A stretch of DNA of 57,190 nt from Nocardia asiatica NBRC 100129 (GCF_000308415.1 NZ_BAFS01000293.1:1-57190), one strand, 5' to 3'. Numbered from the stretch's first letter, positions 1 to 9,201 are shown. The notes: a model not told the origin generated them from the letters alone. Program-made: numbers and translations.

Positions 1-1
1 C

Positions 2-2296
2 CCGCCGTCCGGCCCGCCGCCGCGCCGTGGCGGGGGCAACGGCGACGGCCCCGACGGGCCCGGCCGCCGCAGGCCCGCACAGCGGAAGAAATCTCCGTGG
101 CGGATCGTGCGCCGCACCATCTACGTCCTGGTCGCGCTGGCCATCCTGGTGCCCAGCGGCATCTTCCTGGCCGCGTACACCACGGTGTCGGTGCCGCAGC
201 CGGGCGACCTGAAGACCAACCAGGTCGCGACCATCCTGGCCTCCGACGGCACCACGGTGCTCAGCAAGGTGGTGCCGCCGGAGGGCAACCGGACCGACGT
301 CACCATCGAGCAGATCCCGCCGCATGTGCGCAACGCGGTGATGGCGGCCGAGGACCGGGACTTCTACACGAACCCCGGCTTCTCGATCTCCGGCTTCGCG
401 CGCGCGGCCAGGGACAACATCCTCGGCAAGGAGAGCGCGGGCGGTGGCTCGACGATCACCCAGCAATACGTGAAGAACGCGCTGGTGGGTGACGAACGCT
501 CGCTGACCCGCAAGATGCACGAGCTGGTCATCTCGGCGAAGATGGCACGGCAGTGGAGCAAGGACGAGATCCTCGCCGCGTACCTCAACACCATCTACTT
601 CGGTCGCGGCGCCTACGGCATCGACGCGGCGGCCAAGGCTTACTTCGGCAAGCCGGTGCAGGAACTCACCGTGGCCGAGGGCGCGGTGCTCGCCGCCACC
701 ATCCAGCTGCCCTCCAGCCTGGACCCGGAGAAGAATCCGGAAGGCGCGAAGACACGCTGGAACTACGTGCTCGACGGCATGGTCTCCGCGGGCAGCCTGA
801 ACGCGGCCGAGCGCCAGGGTCTGCAATACCCCACGGTCGTCCCCCTCGCCTCGACCCGGGACAAGGAGCAGGACTCCGGTCCCGAAGGCCTGGTCAAGAC
901 GCAGGTGCTCAAGGAACTCGCCGCGGCGGGCATCAGCGAGCAGCAGCTGAACACCTCCGGCCTGCAGATCACCACCACGATCGACCCGAAGGCGCAGCAG
1001 GCGGCCGTCGACGCGGTGAACAAGAACATGGACGGCGAGCCGGCGAACCTGCGCACCGCTGTGGTCTCCGTCGATCCCCGTACCGGCGCGGTACGCGCCT
1101 ACTACGGCGGCAACGACGGTCAGGGTTATGACTTCGCCAACGCCGGCTTGCAGACCGGGTCCTCGTTCAAGGTCATCGGCCTAGCGGCGAACCTGGAACA
1201 GGGCATCCCGCTCTCGCAGATGTACGACAGCTCGCCGATCACGGTCAACGGCATCAAGATCACCAATGTCGAGGGCGAACAGTGCGGGATGTGCACCATC
1301 GCCGAGGCCCTGAAACGCTCGCTGAACACCAGCTTCTACCGGATGCAGCTGGACATGCAGAACGGCCCGCGCAAGATCGCCGACATGGCGCACAAGCTGG
1401 GCATCCCCGACACCATCCCAGGGGTTGGCAAGACGCTCACCGAGTCGGACGGCTCCGGCCCGAATAACGGCATCGTGCTCGGCCAATACCAGGCCCGGCC
1501 GCTCGACATGGCGTCTACCTACGCAACCCTGGCGGCTTCCGGTGTCTACCACGCGCCGCATTTCGTGTCGAAGGTGGTGACCGCCGACGGTCAGGTTCTG
1601 CTCGACCGGGGCGAGGTTGCCGGGGAACAGCGCGTCTCTGCCGCTGTAGCCGACAACGTGACCGCCGCCATGCGGCCTATCGCCGCCTATTCACGCAACC
1701 ATGGATTGGCCGGCGGCCGCGATTCCGCCGCGAAGACCGGCACCGCTCAGCTCGGGGACACCGGCGAGAACCGAGACGCCTGGATGGTCGGTTACACCCC
1801 CTCGTTGTCGACCGCGGTCTGGGTAGGCACGGAGCAGGGAGATCCGCTGCGCAACGCCAGCGGCGGCATGATCTACGGGTCAGGTCTGCCGTCGGACATC
1901 TGGAAGGCCACCATGGACGGTGCTCTGAAGGGCACCCCGAACGAGACTTTCCCGAAGCCTGCCCCCATCAAGGGGCAGGCAGGTGTACCGGAATGGTCGG
2001 CGCCCTACACTCCGCCGTCTACTGTCGATTCCCCGCTTTTGCCTCCGGTGGTAGTCGCGCCGACTCAGGTGGAGATCCTGCCCGGCATCACGATCCCGGT
2101 CCCTGGCGTTCAACCTGCTCCACAGCAGCAACGCCCGCAGCAGCAGCGTGAGCAGGACTCCGGTCCGCTGCCCGGCCAGCCGGTCGCGCCGACCGATGGC
2201 GCATCGCCGACAGCTACCGGTGCACCTCGCTCCGGCAACCAACGCGATGACAGCTCCAGCCAGGAAGACAGCGCGCCGCCGACCCGCGGCAGATAG
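2..2296 (+). CDS. ponA: Class A penicillin-binding protein (PonA1-like), 5' end off window
   Basis: Bifunctional peptidoglycan synthase: GT51 glycosyltransferase plus transpeptidase, anchored in the membrane and acting outside it. The frame is open to the left edge, so the start lies upstream. The visible N-terminus is a Pro/Gly/Arg-rich cytosolic tail leading into one TM helix just after a GTG at 107. Numbering from that GTG, GT51 motifs are EDRDF (82-86) and GGSTITQQ (113-120). The transpeptidase has SSFK (352-355, nucleophile Ser352), an SLN motif and KTGT (from 543). The C-terminus is Pro/Gln-rich without PASTA domains, which fits PonA1 rather than PonA2. The adjacent GT87 gene matches the Rv0050-Rv0051 order. 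A strong terminator follows. Family assignment is secure; the true start is not visible. Confidence 0.95.
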   Translation, partial: PPSGPPPRRGGGNGDGPDGPGRRRPAQRKKSPWRIVRRTIYVLVALAILVPSGIFLAAYTTVSVPQPGDLKTNQVATILASDGTTVLSKVVPPEGNRTDVTIEQIPPHVRNAVMAAEDRDFYTNPGFSISGFARAARDNILGKESAGGGSTITQQYVKNALVGDERSLTRKMHELVISAKMARQWSKDEILAAYLNTIYFGRGAYGIDAAAKAYFGKPVQELTVAEGAVLAATIQLPSSLDPEKNPEGAKTRWNYVLDGMVSAGSLNAAERQGLQYPTVVPLASTRDKEQDSGPEGLVKTQVLKELAAAGISEQQLNTSGLQITTTIDPKAQQAAVDAVNKNMDGEPANLRTAVVSVDPRTGAVRAYYGGNDGQGYDFANAGLQTGSSFKVIGLAANLEQGIPLSQMYDSSPITVNGIKITNVEGEQCGMCTIAEALKRSLNTSFYRMQLDMQNGPRKIADMAHKLGIPDTIPGVGKTLTESDGSGPNNGIVLGQYQARPLDMASTYATLAASGVYHAPHFVSKVVTADGQVLLDRGEVAGEQRVSAAVADNVTAAMRPIAAYSRNHGLAGGRDSAAKTGTAQLGDTGENRDAWMVGYTPSLSTAVWVGTEQGDPLRNASGGMIYGSGLPSDIWKATMDGALKGTPNETFPKPAPIKGQAGVPEWSAPYTPPSTVDSPLLPPVVVAPTQVEILPGITIPVPGVQPAPQQQRPQQQREQDSGPLPGQPVAPTDGASPTATGAPRSGNQRDDSSSQEDSAPPTRGR

Positions 2297-2306
2297 TCGT
2301 CATAGG

Positions 2307-2341
2307 AAATCGGGCCGGCCACAAAGTGGCCGGCCCGATTT
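2307..2341. terminator. Bidirectional hairpin terminator after ponA
   Basis: Perfect 16-bp inverted repeat with arms AAATCGGGCCGGCCAC and GTGGCCGGCCCGATTT around an AAA loop. It starts 10 bp after the ponA stop and runs into CGTTTC. The A/T-ended arms give a short U-run in both directions. It lies between convergent genes and could end both. Confidence 0.9.
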
Positions 2342-2459
2342 CGTTTCAACACCGATCATTCATTAGCAGTCGATCCGCAGGAGTTACAACAACTCCACGA
2401 CTACCCTTGAAGGAGCATTCTGCGATCTGCTTGCGAGATCCGCTGAAAATCCACCAGAA

Positions 2460-2723
2460 TTACCGATTAGGCGTCTTGTACCAGAAGCCGTTCGGATCCT
2501 GATAGCAGTCCTCGAAAACCCCCTTGTCACTCAAGCAGTCAGTGAACTTCCAGTATCCCCGCAGCACGACCCAGGTACCGTCCGATATCTGGACGCACTT
2601 GTCGGCTACCCCTTTACCGCCGAGGCACGCCGCGTAGGACGGGTGTCCCGCACTCGCGTTACCCGCGAATCCGACCAACGCAGCACTGGCGACAATTGTC
2701 GAGACAAGCAACTTCCTGAACAT
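2460..2723 (-). CDS. Small secreted protein with duplicated CLxxKGV motif
   Basis: 87 residues. The ATG at 2723 was chosen because it begins a classic signal peptide (MFRKLL, a hydrophobic stretch, then an A-x-A-like site near GNASAG) and has an upstream GGTGGGG. The frame stays open for 49 codons upstream, but those residues look like read-through. The mature part is about 60 residues with four cysteines and an internal duplication: ACLGGKGVADKC...GTWVV is echoed by DCLSDKGVFEDC...GFWYK, i.e. C-L-x2-K-G-V-x3-C-x5-G-x-W/F. Two small disulphide-bonded repeats are likely. I do not recognise the family, and no function can be assigned. Confidence 0.7.
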   Translation of the reverse strand: MFRKLLVSTIVASAALVGFAGNASAGHPSYAACLGGKGVADKCVQISDGTWVVLRGYWKFTDCLSDKGVFEDCYQDPNGFWYKTPNR

Positions 2724-2813
2724 TTCCACCCCACCTTCGGAACCGACGCGTCCTCCATGCGCGCCGATCGCTACCAACTTTAACAGTGATCGAAAACTTG
2801 GCAAAGGAGAATA

Positions 2814-4634
2814 ATGGTTGCGCTGCGCGTGGGGGCGATCGCCGTGGGGCACGCAACGAGTCGACCCCAACCGGAGGGCGCTCCCAAGGTAGCCTCGGGT
2901 TCCGTGACCGATCAGCAGCTGGTGGAGCTACGTCGGAGCGGGAGGGCGCCGCTGTCGGATCAGATGGGGCCCGGTGGGGCGTACTACGCCGCGCCCGCCC
3001 CGATCGCGTCGGATCTCCGCTCTGCGGATGCGCGAGACCGGCCGAGTCGCAACGATTCGCTCACCGCGCAGCTGTCCACGGTGATCGGGGGGCCGGTCGG
3101 GGATCACGCCTTGATCGGGCGGGTGCGGTTCTGGACGCCCATGCGGGTGCTGCTGGCGTTCACCGTGGTGTTCCTGGCGCTGGGCTGGTTCGGTAAGGCG
3201 GGGTGCATCCAGCAGACCGACGGCGCGGACGGTCCTACTCTCGACTGGAACAACGGCCGCCAGTACGTGGCCATGTGCTATTCGGACACTGTGCCGCTCT
3301 ACGGCGCGGAACGGCTGAACGAAGGCGCCTTCCCGTACAAGAAGCAGTGGACCGAGCAGACCCCCGACGGTGGCCGGGAGACGCGATACATGGAGTATCC
3401 CGTGCTCTCGGGTCTTTATCAGTACCTAGCGATGCGGATCGCCAAGAGCTGGGACGCTTCGCCGCTGCCGGGCGCGCTGCAAGTGGTGATCTACTTCAAC
3501 GTGGTCGCGTTCGGTCTCGCCTTGGCCTGGCTGACCACGGTGTGGGCGTCGGCGCTGCTGGCCGGCCGCCGGATCTGGGACGCGGCGCTGATCGCCTGTT
3601 CGCCGCTGGTGATCGTGCACGCGTTCACGAATTTCGACGCGCTGGCGACAGCCTTCGCAGCCACCGGCTTGCTCGCCTGGGCCCGGCGCAGACCAGTGCT
3701 CGCGGGCATCCTGCTCGGTCTGGGCGGCGCGGCCAAGCTGTATCCGCTGCTGCTGCTCGGTCCCATCGTCGTGCTGTGCCTGCGGACCGAGACTTTGCAG
3801 CGCACGCCGCGCACGCATCTCGGCTTGCGGATGCGCGACATCGACGGCTGGCCGACCTTCCTGGCGTGGGTGCGCGAGACGCCCTACCGCATCCAATTCC
3901 TCGCCGCCCGCCCGCTCGGCGCCGCGTTCGTCACGGTGTGCGCGGCGCTGGCGACCTGGCTGGCGGTGAACCTGCCGATCGCCGCGCTGTATCCGAACGG
4001 CTGGCGAGAGTTCTTCCGGCTCAATACCACCCGGCATGCCGACCCGGACTCGATCTACAACGTGATCACCTCGTTCACCGGCTGGCCCGGCTTCGACGGG
4101 GAACTCGCGCACGGGCAGCAGCCCGCCATCTTGAACGCCGTCTCACTGCTGGCGTTCGTCGTGGCCTGCGCGGTGATCGCCTACATCGGCCTCACCGCGC
4201 CGCGGCGGCCGCGGCTGGCGCAACTGTGCTTCCTCGTGGTGGCGGCGTTCCTGCTGACGAACAAAGTGTGGAGTCCGCAGTATTCGCTGTGGCTGGTTCC
4301 GCTCGCCGTGCTGGCGCTGCCGCACCGGCGGATCCTGCTGGCCTGGATGACCATCGATGCGCTGGTCTGGGTGCCGCGGATGTTCTACTACCTCGGCTTG
4401 GACCGCAAAGGCCTGCCCGAGGAGTGGTTCACCGGCACCGTCGCGCTGCGTGACCTGGCGGTGGTCGGGCTGTGCGCCCTGATCGTGCGCCAGATCTACC
4501 GCCCGGAGGAGGACCTGGTGCGCCGCGACTTCGTCGACGACCCCGCGGGCGGGATCGTCGACCGCATGCCCGATCCCCTGCTGGCCTGGCTGCCGGAGCC
4601 GCTGCGGCCGCGCGTGGCGGTCGCACGCGGCTGA
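2814..4634 (+). CDS. GT87 (DUF2029) membrane glycosyltransferase-like protein
   Basis: 606 residues. It starts at ATG 2814 behind AAAGGAGA. The first ~100 residues are hydrophilic and low-complexity, followed by about ten hydrophobic helices. The family signatures are EYPVLSG, a cytoplasmic Lys/Tyr-Pro segment (AAKLYPLLLLGP) and KVWSPQYSLWLVP near the C-terminus, typical of polyprenyl-phosphate-mannose-dependent mannosyltransferases of the GT87/DUF2029 group and of the Rv0051 type next to ponA1 in Mycobacterium. It probably transfers mannose or another sugar on the outer face of the membrane to an envelope glycan; the acceptor cannot be read from sequence. A paralogue lies at 21082-22479 with the same signature. 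Confidence 0.85.
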   Translation: MVALRVGAIAVGHATSRPQPEGAPKVASGSVTDQQLVELRRSGRAPLSDQMGPGGAYYAAPAPIASDLRSADARDRPSRNDSLTAQLSTVIGGPVGDHALIGRVRFWTPMRVLLAFTVVFLALGWFGKAGCIQQTDGADGPTLDWNNGRQYVAMCYSDTVPLYGAERLNEGAFPYKKQWTEQTPDGGRETRYMEYPVLSGLYQYLAMRIAKSWDASPLPGALQVVIYFNVVAFGLALAWLTTVWASALLAGRRIWDAALIACSPLVIVHAFTNFDALATAFAATGLLAWARRRPVLAGILLGLGGAAKLYPLLLLGPIVVLCLRTETLQRTPRTHLGLRMRDIDGWPTFLAWVRETPYRIQFLAARPLGAAFVTVCAALATWLAVNLPIAALYPNGWREFFRLNTTRHADPDSIYNVITSFTGWPGFDGELAHGQQPAILNAVSLLAFVVACAVIAYIGLTAPRRPRLAQLCFLVVAAFLLTNKVWSPQYSLWLVPLAVLALPHRRILLAWMTIDALVWVPRMFYYLGLDRKGLPEEWFTGTVALRDLAVVGLCALIVRQIYRPEEDLVRRDFVDDPAGGIVDRMPDPLLAWLPEPLRPRVAVARG

Positions 4635-4660
4635 CCGGCCGCTGCCCGAGGTTCAGGCCC

Positions 4661-6238
4661 TCACTTGGTGCGCAGGAAGCGCGCCTGGCGTTCCGGCTCC
4701 TGCGGGAGCAGGTCCAGATCGAGTTCCCATGCGCTGCCGGTCCACGGATCGAACAGCGGGGTGCCGCCGATGGTCGGCAGGTGGCGGCACGACTGCGACA
4801 GCATCGCCACGGTGGTGTCGGCCGAATCGGATTCGTTCGCGCCCACGATCACGATGGAGAGTCCGATCAACTCCCCGCGCGTGATCAACGCGCCGATCCG
4901 CTGCGCGTCCGAGGTCTGGTAGCCGTGCGGGAAATCCGCCGCCAACAGCACCCGATGCTCGCTGGGCGGGGTGAACGCCCCGCTGGTGTACGCCAATTCG
5001 GCCAGCTCGGCCGCGTCCACCAACGTTTGCAGCCGCGCGGAAATGTCGGCGTGGTCGGTGATCGGCGGGCCGTTCAGCACGGGAGCGAGCAGGCCGGTGA
5101 AGCCGCTGAACGCGTCGGTCAGGTCGATGATGTCGACCAGCGTCCGGCGTTGCGGCGCCGTGGCGAGCAACCGGGCCAGCAGCGCGCCCACGACGGGCGC
5201 GACCGCACGGGTCGATTCGGCATCGATCCACAGCGGCCGATTCAGCGGAACGGGAACGCAATACGGAATGCGCAGCGGACCTCGGTCCAGCGCGTACAGC
5301 TCGCCGAGCCGGATGCCGTCGCTGGGCGCGGGCGGCTTGTCCCACGCGGGTGAGTCCCAGGAGGCCAAGGCGGGCGGCAGTACCTGGTCGGCCTCCGCGA
5401 GTTCGCGCATCAACTGTTCGGCGTCGCGCTGGTGGTTGCGCTCGGCGGTGCCGATCAGCTCGTCGTGCCGTTGCTGCGCGGCACTACGGGCCTTCTCGGC
5501 TGCCGGTGTATTCCTGGTCGCGGGATCGGAGACGGCCTGCGACAGCTCGTTGTCCAGCCGCTTGGCCGCGTACTCACGCGCCGACACCAGCGCGGCGGCC
5601 GACCGCGCCGCGTCCTCGAACACCATCCACAGCCGTTCCAGGCCGTGCCCGACCTCCAGCGGCGCACCAGCGGTCGCGATCTGCGCGTCACCCGCCAGCG
5701 GACCCGCCATGGTGTGCGCACCGGGCCGGTCGTCGTGCTCCTGCTCCGGGGACGCACCGTCCACCTCGACGCCGTGCGCCGTGAGCAGTACGGCGAGCCC
5801 GCCCGCGTAGCCCTGGCCGACGGCGCGCAGCTTCCAGGCCGGGCCGCGCCGGTAGACCTCGAGACAGATCAGCGCCGTCTCGCCGGACGACGGGGTGATC
5901 GCGAATTCGGCGATCGCATTGTCGTTCTCGGACATCGTCGCGATGACCGGCCCCAGCCCGTCGGCCCGCGCGGGGGCGGCCGGGTCGGCGCTGACCACCA
6001 GGAACACAGCCTTCGCGTCGGCGCGCACCTCGGCGAGCGTGACCTTGACCCCGTCGGCGGCCAAGACCACCCCCGCGGTGTCGGGCTGGTTGTAGAAGAC
6101 GAAATCGTCGCTGGAGAACACCTTCAGGTTCTCGGCGACCACCAGCGCGGAAACATCGAGGGCAGCCTCGGCTTTCGCACTGAAACGAACGACCTCGCCG
6201 GTCAGCGGGATGTTCTGACCGGCCTGCAGTTGAATCAC
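4661..6238 (-). CDS. TerD-domain protein fused to an inactive FtsK-like module
   Basis: 525 residues. I chose GTG 6238 because the TerD fold begins there (V-I-Q-L-Q-A-G-Q-N). The frame is open further upstream, but that part overlaps the next gene. Residues 1-170 are a TerD domain with the C-terminal hallmark W-K-L-R-A-V-G-Q-G-Y-A-G-G. A helical, charged segment (about 210-300) follows, then a region resembling the FtsK/SpoIIIE family (V-P-L-N-R-P-L-W-I-D..., LLAADFPHGYQ, S-I-V-I-V-G) but with no Walker A. It is therefore probably a scaffold rather than a motor. It lies 28 bp downstream of the double-TerD gene, same strand, surely one operon. Ter systems are known to associate TerD with DNA-processing modules; the exact role here is inference. 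Confidence 0.8.
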   Translation of the reverse strand: MIQLQAGQNIPLTGEVVRFSAKAEAALDVSALVVAENLKVFSSDDFVFYNQPDTAGVVLAADGVKVTLAEVRADAKAVFLVVSADPAAPARADGLGPVIATMSENDNAIAEFAITPSSGETALICLEVYRRGPAWKLRAVGQGYAGGLAVLLTAHGVEVDGASPEQEHDDRPGAHTMAGPLAGDAQIATAGAPLEVGHGLERLWMVFEDAARSAAALVSAREYAAKRLDNELSQAVSDPATRNTPAAEKARSAAQQRHDELIGTAERNHQRDAEQLMRELAEADQVLPPALASWDSPAWDKPPAPSDGIRLGELYALDRGPLRIPYCVPVPLNRPLWIDAESTRAVAPVVGALLARLLATAPQRRTLVDIIDLTDAFSGFTGLLAPVLNGPPITDHADISARLQTLVDAAELAELAYTSGAFTPPSEHRVLLAADFPHGYQTSDAQRIGALITRGELIGLSIVIVGANESDSADTTVAMLSQSCRHLPTIGGTPLFDPWTGSAWELDLDLLPQEPERQARFLRTK

Positions 6239-6266
6239 GATGTCTGCCCTGTTGTCGCGCCGCCGG

Positions 6267-7685
6267 TCAGCCGTTGACGAGGAACCGGCCGAGTTGCGGC
6301 ACCGCCTCACCCGGATGTTTGGCTTGGAAGCCCTCGCCGAGCGCCTGCAATTTCCAGTCGCCGCCCACCCGGTACAGCTTGGACATCGCCATCGCGGTGA
6401 ACGGCATGCCACCGGCGAGGGTGTACCTGGCCAGCTCGCCGTTGTTCGTCCCGTCCACCAAGCGGCAGAACGCGTTCTGCACCTGCTCGAAGGTGTGGCC
6501 CTTGTAGGAGGTCACGATGAACACCAGCGTGGTGATGTGGGCGGGGATGCGGGTCAGGTCGACCAGGATCATCTCGTCGTCGCCCGCGCCCTCGCCGGTG
6601 AGGTTGTCACCCTGGTGGCGGATCGAGCCGTCCTTCGAGGTCAGCTGGCCGTAGTAGGCGACGTCGACCGGATTCATGTCGGCGAACATGATGACCGACG
6701 CGTCGAGGTCGATGTCGACCGTGCGGTTGCCGAACATGCCTCGGCTGCGCACCGGATCCCAGCCGAGGCCCATCTTGACGAAGGTCAGCGCGGCGCCTTC
6801 CTTGCGGAGCGTGACCCGCTGGCCCTTGACCAGGCTGACCGGGCGGTCCTTGGTCAGGCTGACCTCGGCCGGCTGCTGCGGCTGCTGCGGCGCGGGCTGA
6901 CCGGGCGGCGGGTAACCGGCATCGGGCCCGGGCGGCGGCGGGTAACCCTGGCCGGGCGGCGGGTACCCCGGGCCACCCTGCGGCGGTTGACCGGGAGCCC
7001 CCTGCGGCGGGTAACCGGGGCCGGGCGGCGGGTAGCCGCCGGTCGGCGCGTATTGCGGCGCCTGCTGCTGGGTCGGGTACGCCGGAGTGGTCGGCGGCGG
7101 GTAGTTCGGCGGCTGCTGCTGAACCGGCTGCTGCGGCGGCGGTGGCGGAGCCTGCGCGGGCTGCGGAGCCTGGGCGGGCGCGTCGTCGACCGAGACGCCG
7201 TGGTCGGTGACCAGCGCGGCGAAACCGCCCGCGTAGCCCTGTCCGACCGCACGCACCTTCCACGCGCCCTGGCGGCGGTAGAGCTCGAGCGCGATCACGA
7301 TCGATTCGGTGTTCAGCCCTTCGATCCGGTACTCGTACAACTGATTACCGGCAGCGTCCGACACGATCGCGACCGGCGCGGGGAACCTGCCGAAATTGCT
7401 GTTCGCGTCGTCCAGCGTGATCACCGCCCGGATCTGGTCGATGTCGGCGGGCACCCCGTTCAGCGACACCGCCAGCGACGCGGGCTGACCGGCCGGTGCC
7501 GGCTGCAGATTCACGCCGGGGCCGCTGGGCTGGTTGAAGAAGACGAAGTCGGCATCGGAACGGACCTTGCCCCGCTCGGTGACCAGTAGTGCCGACAGAT
7601 CCGCCGGCGCCGAGAGCTGGACGGAAATCACCACGTCGTTGGTGGCCAGCGGACCGTTCTGGCCCTTGGCGAGTGTTGCGGACAA
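6267..7685 (-). CDS. Double TerD-domain protein with Pro/Gly/Gln linker
   Basis: 472 residues. The TTG at 7685 is preferred because GAAGGGT sits at the right distance upstream and the TerD fold starts immediately (L-S-A-T-L-A-K-G-Q-N-G-P-L). An N-terminal TerD-like domain (to ~175) is joined by ~110 residues of Pro/Gly/Gln repeats (YPPPGQGYPPP type) to a canonical TerD domain. The second domain carries the Ca2+-binding signature D-I-D-L-D-A-S and G-A-G-D-D-E; the first domain lacks it. TerD domains bind Ca2+ and act in membrane-associated stress complexes (phage, metal and oxidant resistance). The gene is divergent from the AIM24 genes, with a 179-bp promoter region between them. Confidence 0.9.
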   Translation of the reverse strand: MSATLAKGQNGPLATNDVVISVQLSAPADLSALLVTERGKVRSDADFVFFNQPSGPGVNLQPAPAGQPASLAVSLNGVPADIDQIRAVITLDDANSNFGRFPAPVAIVSDAAGNQLYEYRIEGLNTESIVIALELYRRQGAWKVRAVGQGYAGGFAALVTDHGVSVDDAPAQAPQPAQAPPPPPQQPVQQQPPNYPPPTTPAYPTQQQAPQYAPTGGYPPPGPGYPPQGAPGQPPQGGPGYPPPGQGYPPPPGPDAGYPPPGQPAPQQPQQPAEVSLTKDRPVSLVKGQRVTLRKEGAALTFVKMGLGWDPVRSRGMFGNRTVDIDLDASVIMFADMNPVDVAYYGQLTSKDGSIRHQGDNLTGEGAGDDEMILVDLTRIPAHITTLVFIVTSYKGHTFEQVQNAFCRLVDGTNNGELARYTLAGGMPFTAMAMSKLYRVGGDWKLQALGEGFQAKHPGEAVPQLGRFLVNG

Positions 7686-7864
7686 GTTCGACCCTTCGCT
7701 TGTCGGTGCGTTCGCCTGACACTCTACGAGAAACGCGCTCCGCGCCGCTCGGACTGAACGGACGCGCTGCTCCGACACCCGCGCGAGCATCGGTTAGGGT
7801 GACGGCACGCAGATGGCGCGCGGCGATCTCACCGCGTTCCCGAACGAGACAGCAGGCAAATTCC

Positions 7865-8488
7865 ATGGCGCAACTGTTCGAGCAGTCGAAGAAGGTGATC
7901 GAGGCCCATCTGGCCGGCACCAGCCTTCGCGCGATCTCCGGCTCGATGATCGCCTACGAAGGCAATGTGCAGTTCAAATCGGCCGGTTTCGGCGGCGGCG
8001 ACGGGGTGCTCGCCGGGCTGAAGCGGCGGGCCACCGGCGAGAAACTGTCGCTGATGGAGTGCGCCGGGCACGGCCGGGTGTTCTTCGCGGTCAGCGGCCA
8101 GCACGTCACCGTCGTGAACCTGAACAACGAGACGCTGCAGGTCGAGTCGCAACAACTGCTCGCGTTCGCCGGAAACCTGCGCACCGACGTGCGTTTCGCC
8201 GGGTTGCGCGGCGCGTCCAGCGGGCAGGGCCTGTTCACCACGACCGTCTCCGGTCAGGGTCAGGTCGCGCTGCTCTCGGCGGGCGGTCCGCTCATCCACC
8301 TGGAGGTCTCCCCGCAGTACCCGTTGATCGTGGATCCGGACGCGTTCGTCGCGGCGCGCGGCAACCTCAACCAGTCCTTCGTCTCCGACGTGTCGTGGCG
8401 CAGTTTCGTCGGCCAGGACGCGGGCGAGGCGTTCTCGCTGCGCTGGGACGGCCAAGGCGTGGTGTTGATCCAACCGGCGGAACGGTAG
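7865..8488 (+). CDS. AIM24 family protein (1 of 3)
   Basis: 207 residues starting at ATG 7865 (M-A-Q-L-F-E-Q-S-K-K). It is a beta-rich single-domain AIM24 protein with typical strings: GEGKLIL-like positions occupied by GHGRVFFAVSG, G-Q-G-L-F-T-T-T-V-S-G-Q-G, and the end strand W-D-G-Q-G-V-V-L-I-Q. AIM24 was named from a mitochondrial inheritance screen; bacterial homologues have no defined reaction and often sit beside TerD genes. It is the first of three consecutive, related but divergent copies (9 bp, then 2 bp spacing), probably subunits of one hetero-oligomer. Function in the Ter response is inferred from context. Confidence 0.85.
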   Translation: MAQLFEQSKKVIEAHLAGTSLRAISGSMIAYEGNVQFKSAGFGGGDGVLAGLKRRATGEKLSLMECAGHGRVFFAVSGQHVTVVNLNNETLQVESQQLLAFAGNLRTDVRFAGLRGASSGQGLFTTTVSGQGQVALLSAGGPLIHLEVSPQYPLIVDPDAFVAARGNLNQSFVSDVSWRSFVGQDAGEAFSLRWDGQGVVLIQPAER

Positions 8489-8497
8489 GGGCGAGCG

Positions 8498-9199
8498 GTG
8501 TTCGAGAAGGTCAACGGCAAAGTCGTCAAGGTCGACGTCGGAATGGCGGGCGGAGTGGTCGCCCGCAACGGTGCGATGCTGTTCTACACCGGCGACGTTT
8601 CCTTTGCGCCCCATCAGATTCCGGGGGCGCAAGGGATGGGCGGCATGGGCGGGCTGATGGGCATCGCCGGCCGGGCGATGGCGGGCGAGCACGAGCGCAC
8701 CATGCTGGCGCAGGGCAACGGCGAGGTGCACTACGGGTTCGCCGGCCTGGAGGTCCACGTGGTGCACATGCAGCCGGGCGCGGCGCTGCGGGTGGAGGCC
8801 TCGCGACTGCTGGCCAATACCGCCGGATTGCAGAGTTCGGTGGTCTCGGTGATGAGTTCGGGCGGCGGAGGCGGTGGCGGCGGAGGCCTGATGGGCGCGC
8901 TGCGCGGCGCCGCCTCGGGCGCGTTGACCGGGCAGGGCATGTTCACCACCCAGTTGTCCGGGCAGGGCGCCGCGGTGCTGCTCGCGCACGGCGGGTTCCT
9001 GGAACTCCAGGTGGGCGGGCCCAATCCGGTCGTGGTCGATCCACAGGCGTTCGTCGCCGCCTACGGCAATGTGCAGACCGAGCTCAAAACGGCGATGAGC
9101 TGGCGGGATGCCGTCGGCCGCGGCGCAGGCGAGGCCATGCAGTTGCATTGCGTCGGGCAGGGTGTCGTCTACGTGCAGGCCTCCGAAGAGAAGTTGTGA
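8498..9199 (+). CDS. AIM24 family protein (2 of 3), Gly-rich insert
   Basis: 233 residues, GTG start at 8498, 9 bp after the previous stop. It has the same fold as its neighbours (G-Q-G-M-F-T-T-Q-L-S-G-Q-G; ending C-V-G-Q-G-V-V-Y-V-Q-A-S-E). It differs by a Met/Gly-rich stretch (GMGGMGGLMG, about residues 46-56) and a run of nine glycines near residue 125 followed by LMGALRGAASGALTG. These inserts look like flexible or membrane-inserting loops. It is translated as part of a three-gene AIM24 operon. Confidence 0.85.
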   Translation: MFEKVNGKVVKVDVGMAGGVVARNGAMLFYTGDVSFAPHQIPGAQGMGGMGGLMGIAGRAMAGEHERTMLAQGNGEVHYGFAGLEVHVVHMQPGAALRVEASRLLANTAGLQSSVVSVMSSGGGGGGGGGLMGALRGAASGALTGQGMFTTQLSGQGAAVLLAHGGFLELQVGGPNPVVVDPQAFVAAYGNVQTELKTAMSWRDAVGRGAGEAMQLHCVGQGVVYVQASEEKL

Positions 9200-9201
9200 G
9201 C

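Noticed and set aside
4661..6238. Active FtsK/SpoIIIE DNA translocase
   Set aside because: No Walker A motif anywhere in the 525 residues.
7829..9148. Long open frame antisense to the AIM24 genes
   Set aside because: Codon use and composition are those of a GC-rich shadow; the + strand encodes three clear AIM24 proteins with proper starts. The same reasoning removes long antisense frames at 15602-16786 and 21217-22611.
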